Part shown: positions 1 to 11,639 of the stretch, piece after piece
Layout of the letters: each line of letters opens with the position of its first letter
Position numbering within the stretch: position 1 is the first letter of the stretch
NCBI GenBank assembly: GCA_009741485.1
Contig: CM019214.1
Coordinates: forward strand, 22,900,267-22,964,266
Source: Malurus cyaneus samueli
Lineage: Eukaryota; Chordata; Aves; Passeriformes; Maluridae
Direction: 5' to 3'
Length of the DNA stretch: 64,000 nt
Notes under the pieces: model-generated
Seen by the model: only the letters and a program-made list of their open reading frames with translations
Database searches by the model: none
What the model was told of the DNA's origin: nothing
Made by a program: the position numbers and the translations under genes

Positions 1-3000
1 GCAAAAAGAATGACCCATTATTAATGTTTAAGAAACTTCACATAATGTTCTGACCTTCAGGAACAAAAGGCTCCTGCTGGATTGCAGGCCTACTTTACCC
101 CATTAGAGGTGAGAAAGAATGATTTTCATTGTCCAGGAGACAGTATGACCTAGTAGCCACAGAATAAGGCTCCTCTTACACAATTGGAAAAAAATAATCC
201 TTGTTGTGAGTTCCTTCATGACCCTTCAAACAACAAAAGAGGTGAGGATTATCCACCAGCACCAGGAGCAGGAAGGTGAGCACGACTTTTCTTGCACAGA
301 CCAGGAGCTGCCACCATTGCTGAAATTTGCCTGTGAACACAAGTGCATGTGCATGTACACACACATTTGAGAAGGGACCAGAATCCAGGTTACATCTTTT
401 CTGAAAGGAAGTCAAGTGACAATGCTGTGGAGGGCAAGAATACTATTTTTGTCTTGTGATCTCTGAGGAATGATCTGGATTCCAAGAGAACAGAGAAGCC
501 CATGGAAAAGCCCTGGTTCAGGCAATGTTCAGTTCAATACGTGTGCATACATTTTCTTCTTGGTTAGCTCTGTGTATCCCCTTCCAGGCTTGTTTATTAC
601 TGTTTATTATTAGTGACTTTTTAATTTAGTTTTTGTATGAAGAAGGGGACATCCAAAATGATTAAGTACAATTTTGTAGTCTAACATTAAAGAATCTTGA
701 AGAATTCAGCCTATATGAAACTGAGCTTTTTAACAACACTACACCAGTTCAAACACCTTGAACTGCACCTATGAAGCAAGTCAGGGATACTTGAGAGATT
801 TCTTGTTGAAACAGTATTTTTGCACTGTGCACACAGTTGAGGAAAGGGTAAGCAAAGCTGAAATATCTGTAAAGTTTACCATGGCTATGTAACCTGGAAA
901 TACTGCTTTTTTTTTTTATTTTTTTTTTTTTGTTAGAACTGGCTTGTGTTACCAAACAGATACTCTGAGAAGTGTACATGGACTTCAGCTTTGACAGGTC
1001 AATCTCCTTCCTGGCGTCTTTGGAGTTGCTGAGGAAATTGCAGAAAAAGGACTTGGGAAAAGCAAACTCTTTAATCTCAAGGCAAAGACTTTGGGCACTT
1101 CAAAGTGAGGGCAAAGTTCCTTTGGTATCAAATTGGTTGCTGACTGGGATTGATCTCAGGATGCCTGAATAACCTGGCCACAGTGAGGCAGAAAAGCGAA
1201 ACAAGTATCTTCTTGGATTCACTCCTCCTTGTCTGACTGATGTTGAACTACTCTTACTGAAGATCAAGCAAAAGAAAGTTCAGTTTTATTGAACTAAAAT
1301 TCTGTATCTAGCTTCAAACAGCAATAATTTACGCAGTGCCTCTAAATACTAAGAAGCCTAAGAATCATTACAGTCTTGAGCACTGCAGTGTAAGTGCAAA
1401 TGATGCATTTATGGGGAGCAAACTGAATCCACCTAAAAAAACACAGCTGGGCATTTCTTGCACGGGCAGATACTGGGCATAAAAAGATGACTACTGCCTG
1501 TGGAAGGCATAATATCTAAAGAGTATTTATTTAATACACGAACAACAGAGAGAAAAACACAATGAACATGTCTGATATGGAGATGAAATTTATTGATTGT
1601 CAGTTGAATAGTAGACCACTACGAATCATCACTGGGACAAATACTTTCGTGATAGAAATCCATCCAAAAGTCAAGACAAAAAGATTTTGCATTTCAAGGA
1701 ACAAGTAAGAAAATTATTTGCATAGATCAGTACAAACTAACTGTAATAGCTGCCACATGGCTTTCTGTAGTATATGCAGAAATGGCTTCCCATCATTTTT
1801 CAATGGATTATCATACACAAGATAGCTTGCATCATAGCAGATCATAAAAATAATTCTAGCATAATAAGGCCTGAATTGCAAAACTGAAACCTTTTTTTTT
1901 GTTCTGAATAAATTGAAAGATAACTTCTGCAGAAGCAACAAAATAAATCCATACTGTATGGACAGTCATATAAACCATATCAGTGCATCAGCAAATTAAA
2001 TTGTTTGCAACATTCACTCTGAAGATGGAACTGCTAAGGGCAAAACCTACGTGTTTCTCCTTCAGACAAAAACAGTTAAAGGGCATTTTATGCCTGTAGT
2101 CATTAATGCCTCAAAATGTTCCTGACAGTTTTCCATTACTGTGAAATGTGAACTCCATTATCTGCTTAATTATTTTAGACAGCAAGGAAACTGCACTGGG
2201 AGTATCTGAGAAAGTTACAGTTATGCTGTAATTGAGTGTCTTGAACTTTGATAACATTATTTGTAACTCTTAAGTCTGATAACAGAGAGTATGCTGCCTA
2301 CAAGTTAATGGAAAGAAAAGAGCTTCTAGCTAATTGCCCAAATCTATACCGCATCCTTCAAAAGCTACTTAACAGATGTGATCGCTTAATCTGTTAAACA
2401 GATTAAGGTTTGAATCACTTCTCAACAAAACGGTTTGAATCACTTTTCTTCATCTGCCAAAAGAACTTACAGAGGCATTTCATTTTGACAGCGGTGAATA
2501 CGTGGAAATGCTGAGGCACGTTCCCAAAAGATGGCTATCTTTTAACCTGCAGTTGAAAGGAACTTTAAACATTTTTCAGCTATTAGATGTTATTTTTATA
2601 TCTTAAAAAATTATTCCCAACTGCAATTTTTCAGGATCACAAAGATCAAGATAATGAAGAGAGGTTTTCAATGACTGCTGCTCATATTTACTTCATAATT
2701 GCTATATTGTTAATGACAAGAGTCATTAACACCAGTACACCTGCATGTACTGGAGGTACTGTAACTCATGACAATACACTGATGGACAGGTAAATAGCAA
2801 TGAAGCCTGAATAATAATTTACTTGGTCATATGTGTAACTGTTAAATTAAAGCTCATCACAGCCGACCTGAAGTCAAAGTTTGATTTCAACAAAATTAGA
2901 CACACAGTCTCTCTGACCTTTCCCAGCTCTTCGTGAAGGGCACATTACACAACTCTTGAGAGCACTGATTATTATTTTTTTATTTGGGGAATACTAAGCT

Positions 3001-4199
3001 GGGGAATATTTAGCCTTCTGTGATTCAGTGATTTTTTTTTTAATATCCTGATACTCTGAAAACCTCTCAATTTCTCAATATTTCTGTAATGTCTTATAGC
3101 AGTTTCTATTTCAGATATATTTCTGAGCAGAAACGTCTCTTTCAACAGATTTCAGAAATAATTTTAAAAGTGATCCTTTTGGATCCTCAGATTAAAGCTA
3201 ACTTAAATCAGACATTTAGAATGTTTTATTAATTAATCTAAATGAGAGGGAAATATTTCAAAGATAAACATTATGTAAAGTAATACAACATATGAAAAAC
3301 AATCTATTTGATGCTGATAGAAATAAGGTCTGAGTTAAAGGAAACAGCATGTCCCTACACTTGCCTTAAAACAGCATTTAATTATTTTTTTCATATGCTT
3401 CCTTTTATTTCCATGGAAAGAGTTCTTCTCCAACAAGGTGGATCGTTTGCAGGAGCACTAAATAGCTCCTCAGGTATGTTCTGACAGGGCCAAAGTCCAA
3501 GTTCTCCCTCAAATGATTCCCTTGAAGAGCTTGGGAGTCAAAATGCGCCAAGAATCATTCCCAGGAGGCAGTTCACATGCAGAAGCGCCAAATTTTTATT
3601 GTGTAGAGGAGGAGGTGACATGTTAAATTTTCTGTTGCTTGTTCTTTAGGCAGACAATAGCAAAGTTAGCAGCTCATTCAGGAACGTGAAATCTTCTTCC
3701 ACAGCTGACTGCCCTGCTCCAGTGCTTTCTGCTGCTGTACGGCAAACACCAGTGTTTAACTTTGATGCCCAAATTCTGTTTGCTGATCTGGGCACCTCTG
3801 GGGCACAGTAAATCTGACTGAGGCAGCTAAAGCAGACAGCCAGTCTGGTCCTCCATTTCAGGCTGATAGCAGCTTAACATTAAATTCCTGGGTTTTGATT
3901 CACTGCAGGTGAATTACAATTATTGTAATCTCCGTGGTTTGACTCACTGCAGTATTGTATTTTCTTGCTGTATTTGATATCTTAATTTACGGTATTTTTG
4001 TGTACTGCATAAGGACTTGTCTTCCCACTTGAAAATGACTCAAAAATTATACAATTGACAGATTTTAGCTTTCTTTCTGGGTACTCTATAATCAATTTAA
4101 AATCAGACTTGCTGACTGGATAACCTTTAAACAAAGAAACCCTAAACTGAAGAAAGCTCTCTGGAAAAAATTACAGTGGACCATGAAATGAATGTCGTG
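1..4199. other. Intergenic DNA, no recognisable gene
   Basis: AT-rich sequence with only short, unconvincing open frames. It contains an A/T-rich run near 907-932, a 23-bp palindrome at 2385-2407 and a nearby 14-bp direct repeat. In the conserved gene order EGFL6 would lie to the left, but I recognise none of its exons here. Confidence 0.5.
2385..2445. repeat. 23-bp palindrome followed by a 14-bp direct repeat
   Basis: Positions 2385-2395 and 2397-2407 are perfect reverse complements around one base. A 14-base word (GGTTTGAATCACTT) at 2407-2420 recurs exactly at 2432-2445. No function can be assigned from sequence alone. Confidence 0.6.
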
Positions 4200-4660
4200 G
4201 GTCCTGTTATGCCATGTATATGAATACCTGCAGGGTCGGTGACCCTACCACCTCCTTGGGCAATCCATTCCAGCATCTAATGACCCTTCCTGTGAAGAAA
4301 TTCTTCCTAATGTCCAGCCTAAACCTCCTCTGGCAAAGCTTGAGGCTATGTCCTCTCATCCTGTCACAAGCGGCGTGGGAACACAGGCGGACCCACAAGT
4401 AGCTACAATCTCAATCTCCTTTCAGGGAGTTGTAGAGACAGATAAGGCGTCTCCTGAGCCTCATTTTCTTCAGGCTAAACATCCCCAGCTCCTTCGGCCG
4501 CTCCTTACAGGACTCGTGCTCCAGACCTTCCCCGCTCCACTGCCCTTCTCTGGACACGCTGTAGCACCTGGATCGAGGTGTGGCACCAGCGGTGCCGAGC
4601 ACAGGGGTAGAATCGCTTCCCCGGTGCTGCTGGCCACGCTGTTTCTGTTACACCGGGACG
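4200..4660 (-). mobile_element. CR1 LINE 3' fragment, minus orientation
   Basis: On the plus strand this reads as the reverse complement of the well-known CR1 3' region. Hallmark phrases include 'gaaattcttcctaatgtcca' and 'cttctctggacacgctgtag'. The right end runs into the GC-rich TCEANC promoter region, so the boundary is approximate. Confidence 0.85.
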
Positions 4661-5150
4661 TGGTTTGTCTGCCCGGGGACACCACAGCGGCGCTGCCCGA
4701 GCCCGGTGCCGCCAGCGCGCAGCCGCCCGGCCACAGCGGCGCGGCGATGGCGGCGGAGCAGGAAGCGGGCGGGAGGCGCTGTGCTGGGCCCCGCTGCGGA
4801 GGTGAGGGCTCCGGGGCACGGGGCGTGCGGGACCAGCGCTCTGTGTTTCGCCGGGGGCAGCGGGAGTGCAGCTTCCCCACCTCGGTGGTGCCCGGGGAGC
4901 CGCTGCCCTCGCCTTGGCGCTGGCGGTGAGGTCGGGGGGAGTCGCAGGAGGCACGACCGCCCAGCTGCTCCCCTGACCCGGTTTGCCCTTCGGCGCGGTC
5001 AAGCCCGGCTGGCCGAGGGGCCGAGGGGAACGGGGAGGAGCGGGAATAGCGCCCTGGGAAGCGGGAGGTTGGTGTGTAAGGCCGTGCCTGCTTCTCCTGC
5101 CCTGGCTGTGCCAGGGGTCTGAGGGGGGCTGGCATTTCGCCGCTAAGCGG
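4660..5150. promoter_or_regulatory. TCEANC: CpG island, probable TCEANC promoter and first exon
   Basis: CpG dinucleotides and G+C are very dense compared with the AT-rich flanks. The island contains an ATG in good Kozak context (4747) followed by a strong splice donor (GGAG|gtgagg, donor at 4802). It is the only CpG island upstream of the TCEANC coding exon, so assigning it to TCEANC is an inference from position and splice phase. Apart from the short frame 4747-4801, which joins TCEANC in phase, the long open frames crossing it on both strands reflect GC richness and are not called as genes. Confidence 0.7.
4747..4801 (+). CDS. TCEANC: Candidate upstream coding exon of TCEANC (N-terminal extension)
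   Basis: An ATG in GCGGCGATGG context opens 18 codons plus one base before the donor GGAG|gtgagg. The main TCEANC exon starts after an acceptor at 15887 with GT-TTT-AAA-ATG. Joining the two keeps the frame (Gly-Phe-Lys-Met) and would add 21 Ala/Gly/Arg/Cys-rich residues before the internal ATG. The splice sites and phase are visible; use of this exon, or presence of further exons between, is inference. Confidence 0.45.
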
Positions 5151-5204
5151 GACAGCAGTGGGTCAAAATTAAGCTAGACGGGTCCTGGGGTGTGGAGGAA
5201 AAAC

Positions 5205-5441
5205 GGGTATGAGGAGCCAGGGGAGGTTTAGGTTGGACATTAGGAAGAACTTCTTCACAGCGTGATTAGATACTGGAATGGACTGCCGAGGGAGGTGGTG
5301 GAGTCACCTTCCCTGGGGTTAAAGAAAGGCTGGACGTGGCACTCAATACCGTGGTCTAGTACACAGAGGGGTGTTCGGTCACAGGTTGGATTCGATGATC
5401 CCAGAGGTCTTTTCCAGCCTAATTGATGCTGTGATTCTGTG
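5205..5441 (+). mobile_element. CR1 LINE 3' end, plus orientation
   Basis: It contains the typical CR1 terminal phrases 'aggttggacattaggaagaa' and 'actggaatggactgccgagg', and ends in a degenerate 'gatgctgtgattctgtg' tail. It lies immediately downstream of the TCEANC CpG island, opposite in orientation to the CR1 copy upstream of the island. Confidence 0.9.
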
Positions 5442-5446
5442 AAGTT

Positions 5447-5917
5447 TTAATGAAGGGTTTGGAGAAAAACCCACAGAGTTAGCGTGCCCGTGGCATTCTG
5501 CATCACAATCAGAGAGTGCACTGGCCCACCTATTTCCTGGGAGCGACGGGAGGCAGATTTGCAGGCCGATCTCCCCCAGGTTTCGTGGGCTGTGACCGAG
5601 ATGGAGGTTCCAGTGGTGATGCTCAGCCGCTGGTGTCGTGAGTCTGACCCCAAACCTCGGACAGACAAGCTGTCATCTCTGGCTGGCTTCAGCGCCAAGC
5701 AAATATCAGCTGCTTCCAAATACACACGGCTGGGCTTCTGCTCCCAGCTGATGTCGTTACCCTTCTGATCTATATCAAAGTGTCTGTAATTCTGCTCACA
5801 GAAGAGGCTTACCTTTGAAATTCCAGGATGGGTGTCTGTGATGGTACTTTTTTGGGAATTATTTGTGTGTTTGTTATATTGGTCTCTATGCAGTACTGAT
5901 GTCTTGAAATAAGACAT
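5447..5917 (-). other. Unidentified open segment, 156 codons antisense
   Basis: A frame on the minus strand stays open for about 470 nt, and a 94-codon frame is open on the opposite strand over 5484-5768. That core is richer in G+C and CpG than its surroundings. I recognise no domain, signal peptide or membrane segment. It follows directly on a CR1 3' end, so it could be a piece of another repeat, a decayed retrocopy, or chance. Confidence 0.25.
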
Positions 5918-8900
5918 ATGCTGGCATAACTATAGAAAGGAGTTAGAGCTCACACTTCTAAATGTAGTATTATTTTAATACTTAAATATATAAAAATACA
6001 TTTCATTCCAGTGTATTTCATCTCTTATTTGAACCAGTACATCATGTGTCTTTGATCAAGACTCTCAAGAAATTATGTACTTTCACTTTTAAGTGTTTAT
6101 GTTTTAAGCATGAGGAATTTTAGCAGACACTAATATTTTACAAGTACCATGTGTTTATATCATACTCTTTATCCATTCAGGGTGGATGGCCTTTTCAGGA
6201 GCATATGTACTCTCCGGCGTACAAAGGATTTAATTTTAAAGGAATCAAGTTTTATAATTGTTCTGGGGAAAACCTGTAAAACAATAATAAAGTGATACTT
6301 AATCTAAGTAGGGCCCTTGCAATGGAATGACAAATAGAAATAATACAGAGCCATGACTTAACTAACAAAATGAATGTAAGGCAGTGAAAATACAGTGTTC
6401 ATCTGACAAATTATGTAGAGTTTACAGAAATTCATAAAGCATGTTTTTGTAACTTTTATGTTACATTTTTATATGAATTTGTCAGCATAGTTTTCCATGA
6501 AAAGACACACTGCAAACTGGACATTTACCTTTGCTTGTAGCGTGCTGGAATTGAAGTCCTTGCTAGCTCTATATGAATAAGAGAAATCTTTAAAGCTATT
6601 TAAAGCTTAAAACATGGAAGGAGGTGTGCTTAGGAGAAATAATTGCTTATTTCTCTCAAAAATTATTAATATTTTCTTTCTAAACTATTAAGTAAACAAA
6701 TATCCTTTGGATGGATATGTCTTAAGTACATTTTTACTTACTGACTTAGGGTTCTGTCTTCAAGACAGTCTGTTTTCTTTGACATTTGTGTCAATGCAGA
6801 AACTCACTGAAAGAAGGAAGCATGGCCCACTTTAGGAAAGCTTTCTTTGACTGAGGTCTGGGTCTCAAATCGATACATCTACAGGAGGAGATAAACAGTA
6901 TTTTTAGAGACTGAAAAACAGGTGGACGCACAAAGAAGTCTGAGGAGATCTCTCACTTAAAAGCCAACATTAAACCTGCACCTTACAACATGTTCTTCTT
7001 TTCAGTAGGTTTAAAAAGTGCTAATTCATTCTATTTAGGTAAACGAACAAGAAGTTTAAGATGAAATTACAAGACAGTGGAGGAAAGCTGTAATGCAAGG
7101 AATGAACATGAAAGGTAACATCTTTATAGGTAAACAGGGAAAGAATTGTCAGTCTTTTGTAGTTATAATAGAGCATGTAAAACTCTATTTTTTTTCAAGT
7201 ACTGGCCCTTGGAGCCATGTTTTGCACAATAACATAACCCTTTCTTTTCAAAAATATAAACTCTTAATCGTTTTGTCTGTGGTGGAAAGATGGGAAGACT
7301 AGAGTCTTATAGGTTTAAAAGAAATTGAGAATCGTTCCCATTTTTTTACTTTAGGAGCATTAGTGTATATGCCAATCTCAGTGTATTGGGAATTTGGAAT
7401 TATGATTTCCCAGTGTTTGGAGGACAATGTTATGAATGCTTCTTGTGCACAGACATTGAGTAGAGAGAGCAGAGCAGCTGAGTGATACAACCCCAGTGGT
7501 GCTGAGGGAGCACTCAAACACTTAATAAGCTGAAACTGTTAAGTGTGTAAGACAACACAGTTAATGTATGTTGAAGAAACTGGCTTCTACTTGGAGATGT
7601 CACAGCCTTCCTGAAACTGGCTGGTTTGCAGTCCAAAGTGATTGGAAATGTGAACATTTGCATCCCTCCAGATGAACAGTTTAGGAGACTAAACTGTATT
7701 AAATAAAAGTGGTAATTTAATAAATGTTGGCACAAATCTGCTTAGATCACATTAGTAGTACCATGTTTCTTGGGTAAGGAAGAATGTTCATAGAATCCTC
7801 TTGCTGTGGAAAAATAGTGAAACATTGTTCATGTTGTCAGATTTAACAATAGATTTTTTTTTCTGAAATCTGTTACTGTTGGAAAAATGTGAATGTTAGG
7901 AAATGAAGCAGTAATTTTACAATGTGCAAAAAGTTTTTTTTCACACTGAAGTTTTAGTTCAGCATTGAGGCTGGTGATGTTACAGGAGTGATAATAGCAT
8001 TTTCTGCTTGATTCAGCTGAAGTTTTGTTCTTTATGATAGAGACATGTTAGGAAATTGCCAGATGTATTTCTAACAAGCTTGGATTTTTGTGTGGATGAT
8101 AAGCTATACTCTTTACCTTGCAGGAGACTGTTAATATATAATTGCAAAAATTATTGTATGATTTGTGCAAAATTGTGTGCAGTTGCAACAAAAAGCCTGA
8201 ATCCCATGATAAACTTTACTGTAGCAGGTCAGCTTAATTAGTGCAAAATATGTATGTCACAATCTGTGTCTCTTTTGTAGCTACATAGCACTGTCATGTT
8301 TGAGTCATCTGCTTAAGTTTCATTCAACACACTTCTTTTCCTATGTATTTGTCACTTGAGGCCAGAATGGGAATTCATGTTTAGAAAATATGCCATGTGT
8401 GTCAAAAGCTTGACTTTTGACCTGTTTGCAGCCCCAGCTAGTACCTCATACTGACAAGTAGTGAAAAGTGGCTGAGAGAAAAGGGATTCCTCTGCCAGCT
8501 TTGACAAAGCTTTGTCATGAAAATTTGAAAAACCACAGAGTCCCATGGAATATTTCTGTGATATTGTGCCCAAACTAGGAAACAGATTTTATAATAGTTA
8601 GTTGATATTGAAAAATAATCTGGTTGTAGATTAGAGAAACCACACAGGTGTTTCTTTATGTGAAATAGTACAAATTTTGAAGCAAATAGACACCCACATT
8701 ATTTATACATAATTACCAATGAAACTGTTAGTGACAAATCTCTCAGAACGATATATACATTTAATTATTTCCCCATTTAATTGTAATGTTTAATGATGTA
8801 TCATGAGTCTGTATTACTGTCCTATTGTGGAACAGATTAGCTAATACCTCCACTTGACACTTGTAATCTGTAACTTGTTATAAGTATATTCTGTGATTTT

Positions 8901-10320
8901 TTTAACTCCTTAAAATTATTTTATTAACAAGGTCAATGATATCAATAGAAATAAAGATTTTGTAACAGTGCAATAATGCATTACTTGTAATATTTTCAGT
9001 GTTTCAAATTGTTGACTACTTAAATCAAAAGAAAAATTCCCATGGTTAAGGAAGACAGGATATAGGATATAAGCTAAAATATCTTCCAGTGTGAATAAAT
9101 TTAATTGTAAATTAAGTTATTAAATTGAGCCATTAGCAAGGTAGTGTCTCTGCTGGGATGCATATCCTCTCTAACATCAGCTGAGCATCCTAGGACCCAA
9201 AACAGCTGTAGCTATTCAATCTAAAGAATTTTCTCATTTAGATTTTGCCATGAAACAAGTCAGGGTTTAATTTGTCTGATGTAGCTGTAATATCTTGAAC
9301 CTTTCCATGAGCTCTGGCTTACATGCTGATGTCAAATGAAGCCAGTGGTTAAGCAGTCTGCTAAGGACAACAGCTTTTCTTATCTCATTAAGTCCATGCA
9401 TGTTTGATCTTATTAGAAAAATCTGCTGACAACTCTGCATTGGGGTTGATCCCTGAGGCTTGAGAATTTCATTATGCACTCTATTGATTGTTTTATGTTG
9501 TTTTTTTTTAAAGAAAATAAGAATTCTCTTTTAATTAAAAATAGAGGATATAGGAGAATCAAGTCCAAATGCGGATTAAAAATTGTAGAAGAGGCTACTC
9601 AGTGCCTCTTCTCATGAATGTGATCTCTGCCATCTCTCCACTTCAAAATCCCTGTTTTGGAAAGAAAGCTGTGGGAGAATGATTTCACTGAGAGAAACAT
9701 GGGGTTGAGGGAGTATAGCTCCAGATTAGTTAAGAGTTCTGTAATTAAAGCAGTCACTGATGTGAAAGATGTGGAACAAAACTACTTCTCCTTAGTAGTA
9801 CTGTGTACTGCTTCTGGATCTGTGAGTGAGAGGTAACTCTTGGTCAGTGAGGTGTCAGGGGTTAATGACATCTGGAAATTATACTGTTGTATTGCCTTGG
9901 TTTTCATTGTGTTAACTTAGCTCTTTATTCATGTGGTTATTCTTTCAAGGTGAATTTCTGTCTAGCTCTGAATTTTTAAGGTGTGGGAGGCAGTCTCCTC
10001 CTGTGGAGAGGCAGGAAGAGATCTGATTTTTGTCAAGATGAAATTAAAGATCCAGTAAGTGGTTTCTTGATGACATCATTGATATTTGCCCTCCCAGTGT
10101 AGACAGGATGAAGAGGTGCTTTTGGAGTTGGAGGTTGGCTGTGAGGATTCTCTGACTTCTGCTTGGACTCTTGAGTTTGAAATAGTTTGATAATTTTTAT
10201 TGTTTATATGGAATTTAGGTTGCCCAAGTAAGCTGATGTTTCCAAGACTATGCTATGCACCATCTCTGCAATAGCCTTAATATGTTTTAATACAACTTTG
10301 GCAGAAAATTTATTCCATCA
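5918..10320. other. Probable TCEANC intron 1 sequence, no gene seen
   Basis: Long AT-rich stretch with only short scattered open frames and no recognised repeat family. If the CpG island at 4.7 kb is the TCEANC promoter, this lies inside the first intron. Confidence 0.4.
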
Positions 10321-10917
10321 TGTCATGGTTTAACCCCAGCCAGCAGCCAAGCCCAATGGAGCCACTCACTCATGGCCCCTGCAGCAGGATTGGAGAGAGA
10401 ATCAAAAGGATAAAAATAGGAAACTTATGGGCTGAGATAAACACCGTTTAACAGAAAAAGCAAAAGCCACACACATAAGCAAAGCAAAACCAGGAATTGA
10501 TTCACTGCTTCCCATGTGCAGGCAGGTGTTCAGCCATCCACAGGACAGCAGGGTGCCACTATGTCTAACAGTGACTTGGGAAGACAAACACCATCACTCC
10601 AAGTGTCCCCCTCTTCTTTCTTCTGCCCACTTTACATACTGAGCATGATGTCCAGTGGTCTGGAATTTCCCTTTGGTCAGTTGGGGTCACCTGTCCTCGC
10701 TGTGTCTCCTCCCAGTCTCCCAGGCACCCCCAATGTTCTTTCCAGTGTGGCACTGGGAAAGGCAGAATAAACCTTGGCTCTGTGTGAGCCCTGCTCAGCA
10801 ATAACAAAAACATTTCTATATCATCAACCTGTGTTCAGTGCAAATCCAGAACACAGCCCCATACCAGCCACTGTGAAGGAAATGAACTCTAAATAAACCC
10901 CAGCTAAAACCAGCACA
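10321..10917. mobile_element. Solo LTR of an endogenous retrovirus
   Basis: The roughly 597-bp element begins TGTCATGGTTTAACCCCAGC and ends ...CCAGCACA, giving the TG...CA termini of an LTR. Its internal text matches, from memory, a family common in bird genomes. No gag, pol or env reading frames flank it, so it appears to be a solo LTR left by recombination. No clear target-site duplication is visible. Orientation was not settled. Confidence 0.8.
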
Positions 10918-11639
10918 CGCTGTTAGGAGTACTTGACTTCTGATCCTTGTCTGGGCTGTGGTCTGGAATTTTTTCCGATCGCATAGAATTTCTTCAGAGA
11001 AAAGCTCACCTACCTTGGAAGCTGGGTTGAGGGAGAAGAGGACCAGTGTTCACCCTTCCAAAACAATCATATGCACTTGCTTGGATGCATTCTGAGTTTG
11101 TCTTGAGTTTTCAGGGTTTAGTCAAAATAGGCTATGGCTTTGCAAGAGATAGGTGTAAAGCAAAGACAAGTCATTTACCCCAAATGCTTTTGGAAAGGGC
11201 AGTGTATTTTTCTGGGGACTGAATTTGACTTAGCAGCAAGTGTCTCAGGCTGGGGTGGGTTTTTTTTTTTGTTTTCTGGGGGGTTTTTTTGTGTTTTCTT
11301 TTGTTTGTTGATTTTCTCTTCCTTAGTAATTTTACTGTTTAAAAATGTTCTGATTCAACTTGGCATTATTACAGGATAGACTTATTTTAAACCTGAGGTA
11401 GCCTGATCTTTTCTTTTTTGGAAGCAAACTGGCTTACAAGGTTTTTATTGATTATCATTTCTCCTTGTACACACAAGTGACTCATTATACTGTGCAGTCA
11501 GAGTGAGAGCTCGTAATGATTTGGCAAGAAAGTGCCTCATCAGCACAGCATTACAGAGTCTCATTGTAAATACAAGCCTTGTAACCTTCAGTGTACACTT
11601 GGAATTCAAACAGGTGTTCTCATGCATATATGGAAAGTC

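Noticed and set aside
1..1200. Possible 3' exons of EGFL6 expected by synteny
   Set aside because: No EGF, MAM or other EGFL6-like peptide could be read in any frame.
4348..5177. Several open frames of 160-220 codons on both strands
   Set aside because: They lie in a CR1 fragment and a CpG island, where stop codons are rare in every frame. Only the short frame at 4747-4801 is compatible with splicing to TCEANC.
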